From positions 61,149 through 125,148 of the forward strand of contig CAJUTV010000001.1 in assembly GCA_910589305.1 (NCBI GenBank): a stretch of 64,000 nucleotides of DNA. Reading direction: 5' to 3'. Shown here one piece after another: positions 42,470-51,402 of this stretch. The position numbers and the translations under genes are program-made. This stretch comes from an uncultured Lachnospira sp. (GTDB lineage Bacteria > Bacillota > Clostridia > Lachnospirales > Lachnospiraceae). The notes beneath the pieces were generated by a model. That model did not search any database, was not told the origin of the DNA, and worked only from the letters and a program-made list of their open reading frames with translations. Position 1 is the stretch's first letter. Every line of letters begins with the position of its first letter.

Positions 42470-45400
42470 CTACAACACTTGAAACACTTGGTCTACAATA
42501 TATTCATTGATACAATATGTCTGCATTTGTTTTTTCATGGTAGTTATATCATGTTTTTCTTTACATGCCAGTATTTCATTAATATAGTCAAATTTGCTGA
42601 TATTCCTATTATAAAAAACCGATTCTCCTGTTATTTGATACTCATTTGAGCGCTTCAATTCACCTTTTGTTTCTTCTGTAAAATAGTAAGATATTCGGTC
42701 ACCATAAAACAACGTAAACCCTTTTGTATAAACACCACAACACCCTGTTATAATTTCATGTTCCATATCCGACTCATTTTCATTTTTATAAAAATAAATA
42801 TTTACTTTTGCATCAGGGTTTCCAATGTACTGAACATATGTTTGATTTATAATTGTATAAGGAAGACATACAACATCTCCAAACTTCTTATAAAATTCAA
42901 AGCACTGATTTTCTTCGCACAACTCACTAATCAATGTTTCAACCAAGTTTTTTTGTGTTTCAGTCATAATATCGGGATTTTTCGACATATACTTAAGATA
43001 TGCTAATTTACAAATATCATGAATTTTATAATTTGCTGTTAAATAGTTTTCTATAACTGTAAATGCAAATTCATTCATATTTAAACCGTTCTCTATGTTG
43101 GTTTTATTTGCTGAATATGACTTTGCAACATTTTGTTTTACAAAATATAGATAACTTTGGTAACAAATATAGGCATCCATAATAATACGTTTCTTGCTAT
43201 TTGTCATATCATGCTTCTTATCATTATTGTAGCGTGTATAATAATCATTAAATACTTCTATCAATTTTTCATCTTGTTGTGAACAAAACAGCATCTGTGC
43301 AACAATTCGTTCCGATATATCCGTTTTATCTATCTCAAACTCACTGCACGCTTTCCAAACGCGATACATTTCATCACTTGTCCCATTAAAATTATCATTG
43401 AGATACGATAATATTTTTTCATTATAATGTCCATTAGAAAAACTTTTAAAACACATATCCAACAATAATACATCATGGACATTTCCTAATTTTTCAAGCA
43501 AAAAATTGGCAATCTTATATAGTGTTTCAAAAGAAATGCCATCTATTCCATAATTCTCAATTAAATCACAAGCTGTATCAAACATACCTGTACTTGAACA
43601 AATATCAATATATTGAATCGCCTCTTTTTTCTTTAAATGACTTAATAAAATATATTTTTGTATTTCTTTGCGATTAATCGCTGTTGAGTTTTGAGTTCCC
43701 ATCTGGTCTTTATTATTATAATAATAATCAATCAACCACGTATTAAGAGTCGCTCTCATATGTTCTTCAAGTCCTTTTAATCCTGCAAGATACTTTACAG
43801 TATCCGCCATATCAAAACTGCTGCCCATCTCAAATTTATAAAATTCAATATATTCATTTCTTATCGCTTGATTTAACGCATCCTGCAATAAATCGGTATT
43901 TTCAAATACTTTTTCAATCTCATACTCCAATGTATCTTTATGTATACTGCCATCCATACACTCAAAAGCCAACACACAGCCCTTTGTGAACATGGTTATA
44001 TATGCGGTTCCATCTATTATTGGATATCTGTCAAGCAAGGTCAATTCTTTATGTTTTACAATAACATACCGCACTTCTTTATCCAAACATGTTACTTTGT
44101 ATGTGAACATAAGATTCACCATACTCTCTGCTGTATTATTGTCAAGCAAATGAATATTCCATATATATTTATAAATACGTTTTAAATTTTCATCAATTCT
44201 ATCCATACAAAGCTGTTCGTATCCAAAATTCTGTATTTCATCTTCATATAATGAACAAACCTCTGTATTTTCTGTTAAAATATTCGCATATAAATAAGCC
44301 CTATCCACATAATTTAAATGTACTTCATACTGAAAATACATTAAAACAACATCTGGCAATTTTTTATAAGAACTTTTGTCCATACTCTTGATATAAAACT
44401 CATAAAGCCTTGTAATCTTTAGTCCTTTTAAAACTGCTTTTTCATAATATTGAAAACAATCCAAGCTGCACATTTCATTGCGAATCATATGGATAACAAG
44501 TGTTTCTAACATGTTATCCTGTTTAAATGTCTCATAAAGTTTCTTTGCAATATCAATTACTTGAACAGGCACCATCTTTTCATTAAGAATCAAATAATTA
44601 ATATAATCGGCAAGCCTTTGTGTTATTTTTTTATGCTTTAAACCAAATGATAGAACACGAATCTCAAAATCATTAAGAATACGCACTAGCATTGGGTCAC
44701 TGTTTATCACTGTCAATGCCTCATAATACATAACTGGACTAAAACAGCCTTTCTTAAAAGCTTCCTTTATCCTAAGCAGCTTCATGCTTAAATTTCGGCT
44801 ATAATTCTTATCCATATAAAAAAGCATCCATAAAATACGCCAGTTATCTAAACCATTTTCATAATAATCACGAATCACTGAAGCCATTTTGATAGTATAT
44901 ACATCATCTTTTTTAATCATTGTACTGATATAGCTATAATAACAAAACAATAATACATCTTGTTGATATCCATTTTTGTCAATGCTTTCTAACAGATTTT
45001 TGGCTTCAACCATTCGGTCTTGATAAGTAAGCCCTTGTATCTCCATTAATTGATAATAAATTGATTGTTCATTAAAATCCCTTAACTTATTAACAATCAT
45101 TGTATACTGTGTAATCCAACTTTTAGTATCAATATTCTCTAAACGATAATCAACATACAATCGAGTTATTTCCATAAGAAGCCTGCGTTCAAAATTTGCA
45201 TTTTGGATATTTGAATGATTCGATTTACAATGCACAATAACATCTGCTGTCAATTTTTGATTATATGTAAGTAACTCGATTCTGCCAAAATTTGTCCCAC
45301 TATGCAGCTTTTCTATATCAATTGAAAAAGATAACGCTCCTTGATTTCCTGTAAAATCATTGCTGTTTAATTCTTCATTAGACAATTGAATAAACGAGGC

Positions 45401-46135
45401 ATCGGTTTTTAATTTCACTTTTACATAACCCCAGCCACTCTTATTAATCCATAACTTATATGGTTTATTATCACTGCAATCCATTATATCAAAAAGCGCT
45501 TTATCCTCTTTTGAAATACGAACTTGTACATTCTTGCCATATTTGTACTCACAATGCGCCATACTGATTGTTACAGGACTTTTCTTATGTGCTGCCACAA
45601 GAAATTCAAACATTGCATGAGAACGGTCACTATCCATTTTTAAAATATCATAAATATTGACGAATAAAATATCTTCTTTTAATACAATATTTTTAAAATG
45701 ATTACTATCAAAAAATTGCACAGCCTCATCAATAGATTGATGAGCAAGATTATAAAAATCAAATACTGTATCAACTATTCCAATACTTGTCTCACATACT
45801 TTATCAACAATTTGTATTTCATATGGTATTTGCTTTTCTCCTGAAATACTGATAATATCAAATGTACCCTTCATAGAATCGTTTGGCAGCAGTCCTTTGG
45901 TGTAGATTTCATAGTCAATTTTACACTCTGTACCTGAAAACACATTATTTCTTATTACCACTCTATCATTTTGAGACCATATAATACCCATTGTATGCAA
46001 ATCGGATTTCAACACAAAAGATTGCCTTATAACACTGTTACAGGCAGCCTTTACAATCCGTTTTGTATCAATATCTAATTGGGGTATATCATATGTAAAA
46101 TTCCCTCTTGCCAAGCGCTTAAGATACTCTTTCAT
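42470..46135 (-). CDS. 1221-residue uncharacterised protein (DUF5717-like)
   Basis: Large soluble protein with no signal peptide or membrane helix. The N-terminal 310 residues are beta-rich (two Ig-like stretches around 20-110 and 190-310). From about 320 to 1100 it is a continuous alpha-helical solenoid-like region, and the end returns to beta strands (NAKVNIYFYKNENES, TLFYGDRISYYFTEE). From memory it fits the DUF5717 family. Its GGAGG lies inside the last codons of rarA and only 3 bases separate the genes, so expression is coupled. Function unknown. Confidence 0.62.
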   Translation of the reverse strand: MKEYLKRLARGNFTYDIPQLDIDTKRIVKAACNSVIRQSFVLKSDLHTMGIIWSQNDRVVIRNNVFSGTECKIDYEIYTKGLLPNDSMKGTFDIISISGEKQIPYEIQIVDKVCETSIGIVDTVFDFYNLAHQSIDEAVQFFDSNHFKNIVLKEDILFVNIYDILKMDSDRSHAMFEFLVAAHKKSPVTISMAHCEYKYGKNVQVRISKEDKALFDIMDCSDNKPYKLWINKSGWGYVKVKLKTDASFIQLSNEELNSNDFTGNQGALSFSIDIEKLHSGTNFGRIELLTYNQKLTADVIVHCKSNHSNIQNANFERRLLMEITRLYVDYRLENIDTKSWITQYTMIVNKLRDFNEQSIYYQLMEIQGLTYQDRMVEAKNLLESIDKNGYQQDVLLFCYYSYISTMIKKDDVYTIKMASVIRDYYENGLDNWRILWMLFYMDKNYSRNLSMKLLRIKEAFKKGCFSPVMYYEALTVINSDPMLVRILNDFEIRVLSFGLKHKKITQRLADYINYLILNEKMVPVQVIDIAKKLYETFKQDNMLETLVIHMIRNEMCSLDCFQYYEKAVLKGLKITRLYEFYIKSMDKSSYKKLPDVVLMYFQYEVHLNYVDRAYLYANILTENTEVCSLYEDEIQNFGYEQLCMDRIDENLKRIYKYIWNIHLLDNNTAESMVNLMFTYKVTCLDKEVRYVIVKHKELTLLDRYPIIDGTAYITMFTKGCVLAFECMDGSIHKDTLEYEIEKVFENTDLLQDALNQAIRNEYIEFYKFEMGSSFDMADTVKYLAGLKGLEEHMRATLNTWLIDYYYNNKDQMGTQNSTAINRKEIQKYILLSHLKKKEAIQYIDICSSTGMFDTACDLIENYGIDGISFETLYKIANFLLEKLGNVHDVLLLDMCFKSFSNGHYNEKILSYLNDNFNGTSDEMYRVWKACSEFEIDKTDISERIVAQMLFCSQQDEKLIEVFNDYYTRYNNDKKHDMTNSKKRIIMDAYICYQSYLYFVKQNVAKSYSANKTNIENGLNMNEFAFTVIENYLTANYKIHDICKLAYLKYMSKNPDIMTETQKNLVETLISELCEENQCFEFYKKFGDVVCLPYTIINQTYVQYIGNPDAKVNIYFYKNENESDMEHEIITGCCGVYTKGFTLFYGDRISYYFTEETKGELKRSNEYQITGESVFYNRNISKFDYINEILACKEKHDITTMKKQMQTYCINEYIVDQVFQVL

Positions 46136-46138
46136 GTA

Positions 46139-47464
46139 TTAATCAGCCTCCGCTTTTATCCTGTTTATATGTTTCTTTATCGTTGCTTCATATCCATTAT
46201 CTGTTGGCTCATAAAATATTGTTCCTACAAGCTCATCCGGTAAATACTGCTGTTTTACATAATGATTCGTGTAGTCATGTGCATATTTATAATTTAATCC
46301 ACGTTCCAAATTTTTAGCACCTTTATAACCTGCCTCCCTCAAATGTGACGGCACTCCATAAGTCTTTTCATTTTTTACAATATCGAATGCACGATTAATC
46401 GCTATATATGCTGCATTGCTCTTTGGCGCACATGCAACATAAACGGCAGCCTGCGACAGCACAATTCTTGCCTCTGGCATTCCAATCCGTTCTACTGCCA
46501 TAGCTGCATTGACAGCCACTACTAATGCTTGTGGGTCAGCATTCCCCACATCTTCACTGGCACATATCATAATTCGCCGCGCAATAAATTTGACATCTTC
46601 ACCAGCATATAACATTTTTGCCAGATAATACACTGCTGCATCAGGGTCCGACCCTCTCATGCTTTTAATAAATGCCGATATAGTATCATAATGATTGTCA
46701 CCATTTTTATCATAATTTAATGCTCTTTTTTGTACACATTGCTGTGCAACAGACAAATTAATATGAATGATACCATCATCGGAAGGCTTTGTTGTCAGCA
46801 CGCCCAATTCTACCGCATTTAATGCGTTTCTAGCATCCCCATTGGATATATCTGCAAGAAAATCCAAAGCTTCCTCATCAATATCTGCATGAAGGCTTCC
46901 CATTCCACATTTTTCATCATACACTGCACGTCTTAATATCGTCTTAATATCCTCTTTATTTAAAGGTTTTAACTCAAAAATAATAGACCTTGATATCAGC
47001 GCACTATTTACTTCAAAATATGGATTTTCTGTTGTAGCACCAATTAGTATAACAGTTCCGTCCTCTACAAAGGGCAGAAGATAATCTTGTTGCCCTTTAT
47101 TAAATCGGTGAATTTCATCAACAAAAAGAATCGTTTTTTTACCATACATACCTAAATTATCTTTTGCTTTTTCAACAACCGACTCCATATCTTTTTTTCC
47201 GGCAACAGTAGCATTTATCTGCATAAAATCTGCACTCGTTGTATTGGCTATCACTTTTGCAAGTGTTGTCTTTCCAGTGCCGGGCGGTCCGTAAAGTATA
47301 ATGGAACTTAGCTTGTCTGCTGCAATTGCTCTATAAAGTAATTTATCTTTACCAATAATATGCTGCTGTCCAACAACCTCATCAAGTGTTTTGGGTCTAA
47401 TTCGTGAAGCTAGCGGAGATTCCTGCTTCATTTTATTTTCTCTCATATAATCAAACAAATCCAT
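46139..47464 (-). CDS. rarA: Replication-associated recombination ATPase RarA (MgsA)
   Basis: 441 residues, normal length. AAA+ motor: Walker A GPPGTGKTT, Walker B ILFVDEIHRFNKGQQD, sensor 1 IGATTENPYFEVN, then the tetramerisation domain (GSDPDAAVYYLAKML, ICASEDVGNADPQAL) and the C-terminal YKGAKNLERGLNYKYAHDY. It acts at stalled replication forks. Followed immediately by the four-gene unknown cluster, which could indicate a link between these proteins and DNA maintenance or merely shared transcription. Confidence 0.95.
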   Translation of the reverse strand: MDLFDYMRENKMKQESPLASRIRPKTLDEVVGQQHIIGKDKLLYRAIAADKLSSIILYGPPGTGKTTLAKVIANTTSADFMQINATVAGKKDMESVVEKAKDNLGMYGKKTILFVDEIHRFNKGQQDYLLPFVEDGTVILIGATTENPYFEVNSALISRSIIFELKPLNKEDIKTILRRAVYDEKCGMGSLHADIDEEALDFLADISNGDARNALNAVELGVLTTKPSDDGIIHINLSVAQQCVQKRALNYDKNGDNHYDTISAFIKSMRGSDPDAAVYYLAKMLYAGEDVKFIARRIMICASEDVGNADPQALVVAVNAAMAVERIGMPEARIVLSQAAVYVACAPKSNAAYIAINRAFDIVKNEKTYGVPSHLREAGYKGAKNLERGLNYKYAHDYTNHYVKQQYLPDELVGTIFYEPTDNGYEATIKKHINRIKAEAD

Positions 47465-47865
47465 ACGAACCTCTATTCTTGTTTAATTTGTAAATTTAAT
47501 TTTAAACTTGCAAATCCCATTTTATTTAGCCTATAAATCAATTTATTTTTCATACGAAGCTCTATATCATATTTTTTCATATCATATTAAAAATATGCCA
47601 TAGATTTTATTGTATCACAAATATTATCACTTTGGAACACCTTAAAAGCATTTTAAAAATGCTTTTAAGAAACTTGACTTTTCTATGTATTTATGATATT
47701 ATTTGACCAAGCAAAAATTTTTAACTTTTTTCAATTTTTTTATTTCATATTTATCTCCTTTTGTAGATATGATAAAGACGGATGTAATAAATACATCCGT
47801 CTTTTGTTATGTACAAAGACATAACTATATAAACCTAGCCTTTGCTAAATTTTAATAATTATTTA
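47465..47865. other. Intergenic region between rarA and the split carboxypeptidase gene
   Basis: AT-rich; contains the hairpin at 47774-47805 and the region in which a rarA promoter should lie (minus strand). No gene seen. Confidence 0.5.
47774..47805. terminator. Hairpin terminator after the carboxypeptidase gene
   Basis: AAAGACGGATGT (47774-47785)/ACATCCGTCTTT (47793-47804), perfect 12-bp stem; short T runs on both strands. Confidence 0.75.
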
Positions 47866-48681
47866 TTATGTTCCAGCTATTTCCTCGCCTCCTACCATAA
47901 AAAATGCAACTTTCTTTACCATATCCCAAAATGTAGCTTTGCCCATATCTTCTGTTGCAACAATTGGAATTTCTCCCAATGTCTGACCTTCAATGCTGTA
48001 TGTCACATGACCAACTTGTGTACCTTTATCAATTGGGGCAACAAGTCCTGTATCATAGACTACTTCTCTCATAATTTTATCATTATCTATTTTATTCATA
48101 AATAAATAAGAAAATGTTTTTTGATATTCACATCCCACTGTATTTTTGACGCCTCCGCTAATCTCAACATGTTGCAGTTCAATCGGATTTTCATCTGTAT
48201 AAATGTAACAATTAGAAAAACCATAATTTAATAAATTAATTGCCTCTGAAAATCTTGTCTTGGAATTTGGTGCCGCCATTACTACTGCTATCAAATCAAT
48301 TCCATTTTTTTTCGCCGTAGCAGAAAGGCAACATCCTGCTTTGCTTGTCGAACCTGTTTTCAATCCTGTAGCCCACTCATACTGCTTAATTAATTTATTC
48401 GTGTTGGTTAATCCAAATTCGCTGTCTCCTTTTCTTGTACTGTGAATAATTGTATCCATCCAGACTGTTGAATAATCATGTATTTTAGGATATTTTGTAA
48501 TTAATTCCTTACTCATAATGGCTACATCTTTAGCCGATGAATAATGATTATCCGCATCCAAACCACAGCAATTGATAAAATTCGTATTTTTCATTTCTAA
48601 TCCTTTTGCACGCTCATTCATCTGTACAACAAACGCTTCCTCTGTTCCGCTGATAAATTCTGCCATTGCCACACAGGCGTC
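47866..48681 (-). CDS. D-alanyl-D-alanine carboxypeptidase, 3' part of a split gene
   Basis: From the core repeat the frame reads DACVA-MAEFISGTEEAFVVQMNE..., then the KTG box in ATGLKTGSTSKAGC and a C-terminal domain ending in an amphipathic segment, KATFWDMVKKVAFFMVGG, typical of PBP5/DacF-type enzymes. There is no proper start codon or ribosome site of its own. Joined with the 5' part (62670-63095) at the 15-bp repeat it gives an uninterrupted protein of about 407 residues. In the present state it cannot work because Ser/Lys and KTG motifs are on separate pieces. Confidence 0.92.
   Translation of the reverse strand, partial: DACVAMAEFISGTEEAFVVQMNERAKGLEMKNTNFINCCGLDADNHYSSAKDVAIMSKELITKYPKIHDYSTVWMDTIIHSTRKGDSEFGLTNTNKLIKQYEWATGLKTGSTSKAGCCLSATAKKNGIDLIAVVMAAPNSKTRFSEAINLLNYGFSNCYIYTDENPIELQHVEISGGVKNTVGCEYQKTFSYLFMNKIDNDKIMREVVYDTGLVAPIDKGTQVGHVTYSIEGQTLGEIPIVATEDMGKATFWDMVKKVAFFMVGGEEIAGT
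48667..48681. repeat. Attachment core, left copy
   Basis: TGCCACACAGGCGTC, identical to 62673-62687. On the minus strand it encodes Asp-Ala-Cys-Val-Ala in frame with the carboxypeptidase. On the element side, ATAGTAGAC at 48690-48698 is the inverse of GTCTACTAT near the other end. Confidence 0.93.
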
Positions 48682-48812
48682 CTATATACATAGTAGACGT
48701 CACAAAATTTACAATTATCCATTTTCTACAAAAAAAATAAATTTATATATCACTCAATATATATACAATAAAAATATTTTTAACTATGTACTATAATCAC
48801 AATCAATACTAT
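48682..48812. other. Left end of the element
   Basis: AT-rich left arm between the core and the recombinase stop codon; it contains ATAGTAGAC at 48690-48698, half of the predicted attP dyad. No gene. Confidence 0.6.
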
Positions 48813-50396
48813 TTATTTTATATATGGATTTTGAAATTTATAATATATGGTAATCGAATAATCTTTATGTACCTCTATTTTTTCAATAAATTCCAATACT
48901 ACATCTCTTGTTAGTTTATCAATATTGATATAATCCTTGAATGACTCCACCCACTTATCATATTGAATACTCTGGTTTTTTTGTAAATTAAACTTCTTTT
49001 GAACCACCTTTTTTTGCTCTTGCAGCTCTTTCATGTTCTTATCATAATCAGAAATGTAACAGATATACTCTTCTTTTGAAATTAAATCTTCCATATAACT
49101 GTCATATGTTTTTCTTTTAAATTTTTCTATATTTTTTATATGGTTTTGAATCATATTTATCTGCAATTCATACTCATTTTCACTTGTTTTATACGGTTCT
49201 ATATTTTTTAATTTATCTATATCTTGTTTTTTTAAAATTTTTCTTGCTTCATTTTTAATGGATAACAAAACAGCTTCTTCTAAATCTTCTATATGGATAC
49301 TATGGCTTTCACAAAATTGTTTTCCATGCGTTTTATAGGTTTTGCAAATATACCCTGTAAATTTGTTTTTTTCATGTCTTGCATATTTTCTTGACATGGC
49401 ATGTTTACAGTCAGCACAATAAATCAAACCTGAAAAAACACCATTGGAATCCATTGAATCAATACTTCTTGTCCTATTTTTCTGCAATTTTTGTACCCTG
49501 TCAAAAACTTCTTGTTCAATAATAGGTTCATGTGTATTTTTTACAATAATCCATTGTTCTTTGGGAACACTTTTTTTCTTTTTATCTTTATAGGATAATG
49601 TATTTACTTTATTTTGAACCAAATGCCCTAAATAGGTTTCATTGTTTAATATCGTATGAATGGTCTGATACGACCATACTTTTGTAGTATCTAACGCTTT
49701 TGAATGATAATAGTTTTCTTTCAGCACTTGTCTTTTATACAATGTTGGTATTAGTATTCCTTCTGAAGATAAGATTGCTCCTATCTTCGACTTGCCATAT
49801 CCAGATAAATATAATTGATAAATTCTTTTAACAATCGTTGCAGCATATTCATCAATCACTAAATGGTTATGATTTTGCAAATCCTTTTTATATCCATATG
49901 GACAAGAAGAACCTAAAAATTGTCCATCTTTCATTTTTGCTTTTAATGAACTGCGGATATTTTTGGATAAATCTTCACAATACCACTCATTAACAAGTCC
50001 ATTAATCTGCCTGCTCTTTTTATTTTCTTCATTGTCTGTATCGACGCCATCTACTACTCCAATAAAACGTATCCCCAAATTAGGAAGGTCATGGTGCAAA
50101 TATTTTTCAATATGCTCCATATTCCTTGAAAATCTTGATTGTGTCTTTGCAATAATAATATCAAATTCGCCTAATTTTGCATCGGTCATCATTTTTTCAA
50201 AATCAGGTCTATTGTCATACAATCCACTCTCATCATCATCCGAATATACATGAAGCACTTTGAATTGATGCGCCAGTGCATAATCTGTAAGTAAAAGTCT
50301 TTGATTTTTTATACTTGCACTATCATCTCCCTTATTTACTTTGTCAATATCTTCTTTGCTTAGCCTTAAGTATAATACAGCACGATTACCTTTCAT
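48813..50396 (-). CDS. Large serine recombinase (integrase/excisionase of the element)
   Basis: 527 residues. N-terminal resolvase domain with catalytic Ser13 in AVLYLRLSKED and the second motif AKTQSRFSRN; recombinase domain CPYGYKKD...YGKSKIGAIL; zinc ribbon YCADCKHAM...YICKTY...QFC; and a coiled-coil region (about 400-480) typical of TnpX/TndX-type enzymes. It should catalyse recombination between the 15-bp cores. No recombination directionality factor is recognised in the element; the 97-residue coiled-coil gene upstream of it is one possibility by position only. ATG at 50396 with a weak ribosome site. Confidence 0.95.
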   Translation of the reverse strand: MKGNRAVLYLRLSKEDIDKVNKGDDSASIKNQRLLLTDYALAHQFKVLHVYSDDDESGLYDNRPDFEKMMTDAKLGEFDIIIAKTQSRFSRNMEHIEKYLHHDLPNLGIRFIGVVDGVDTDNEENKKSRQINGLVNEWYCEDLSKNIRSSLKAKMKDGQFLGSSCPYGYKKDLQNHNHLVIDEYAATIVKRIYQLYLSGYGKSKIGAILSSEGILIPTLYKRQVLKENYYHSKALDTTKVWSYQTIHTILNNETYLGHLVQNKVNTLSYKDKKKKSVPKEQWIIVKNTHEPIIEQEVFDRVQKLQKNRTRSIDSMDSNGVFSGLIYCADCKHAMSRKYARHEKNKFTGYICKTYKTHGKQFCESHSIHIEDLEEAVLLSIKNEARKILKKQDIDKLKNIEPYKTSENEYELQINMIQNHIKNIEKFKRKTYDSYMEDLISKEEYICYISDYDKNMKELQEQKKVVQKKFNLQKNQSIQYDKWVESFKDYINIDKLTRDVVLEFIEKIEVHKDYSITIYYKFQNPYIK

Positions 50397-50967
50397 ATTT
50401 AGCCTCCATGCTACAACGAACTTTTAGGAGCAGCTAATGGCTCAAGTAATAACTTACAGGTTGAAAATTTTAATTTTCAATCTTATTTCCCACTTCAAAA
50501 ACAATATAGGAATTTTGTTATTGTTTTGTACGTTTTACAATAACATTTTTCATACAATCAACTAATGTTTTATTTCCATAAATAACATTGACTTTTACTT
50601 TTTTTATATTATTTTTCAACTTTTCCTCACTATCAACCTTTTTTCAATTCTATTCCATTTATGGCTTGTCTTATTCATTAATAATTAAATAAAGAGGGGA
50701 ATTTTTGTGCTTATTATGCTTTCTGCATATTGCTGTAAATGACTATATTCTTTATATGAGTGTATATATAAAAAATAACATTCTTACTATCTAAAGTTTG
50801 GATGCTATTTTTTATAATTTTTTTGTTAAAAACAACTGAATATCATATGTAATAAACTTTCTGGATTCAAAAAGAAAATCTTTTATACTTATTCACTATC
50901 TTCTCTTATAGAATGCACTCTACGTTTTCTTTCTATCATAGCTAAATCTTTTGCAGGAATTAACTTT
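50397..50967. other. Gap upstream of the recombinase gene
   Basis: About 570 AT-rich bases. A hairpin TTGAAAATT/AATTTTCAA lies near 50462-50480. On the minus strand an open frame directly after the coiled-coil gene stop (50889-50978) reads EITTKKLIPAKDLAMIERKR and onward to SIREDSE, coding-like but with no start codon; it may be the shifted end of the coiled-coil gene. Confidence 0.5.
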
Positions 50968-51261
50968 TTAGTGGTTATTTCTTATAAATTCTTGATTTAA
51001 TTTACTAATTTTCATACTAAATTCATTGTACATTTTTAATAAATTGGCACGTCCTTGTCTTAACTGATTCATAATAATAACTTGATTTTTTCTTTGACTT
51101 TTTAAATCGCTCAGTATCTTTTTTACTTCATTTCTATCTTCTTCACTTTCTTTTAACAGTTTCTCCGCATTGGATAACCGCATATTCATCTCTTCAATTT
51201 TTATATTTTTATTATGGATGATTTCTATTAATTCTTGTTTGGTTTTATTGTCATATTTCAT
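50968..51261 (-). CDS. Small coiled-coil protein of the element
   Basis: 97 residues from ATG 51261 (GAGGA five bases upstream; the ATG at 51273 is part of that ribosome site region). Almost wholly helical with heptads (IEEMNMRLSNAEKLLKESEE, then ILSDLKSQRKN); charged, no DNA-binding motif recognised. Possible roles, such as a directionality factor or a partner of the tape-measure-like protein, cannot be told from sequence. Its leader is identical over 21 bases to that of pyrI. Confidence 0.6.
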   Translation of the reverse strand: MKYDNKTKQELIEIIHNKNIKIEEMNMRLSNAEKLLKESEEDRNEVKKILSDLKSQRKNQVIIMNQLRQGRANLLKMYNEFSMKISKLNQEFIRNNH

Positions 51262-51402
51262 TTTTTTCCTCATTTCTGCGCTGCTTTTACATGAAAAATT
51301 TTAAGGGATTTATGTCAAACAACGCATAGACATAAATCCCACCATTAAAAATTTCAATTATATTTTTTATCCTAAACCATTATAAATTTTATTTATATAT
51401 TA

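Noticed and set aside
47866..48672. Independent gene starting at GTG 48672
   Set aside because: There is no ribosome site, the protein would start in the middle of a carboxypeptidase domain, and the missing part lies at the other end of the element.
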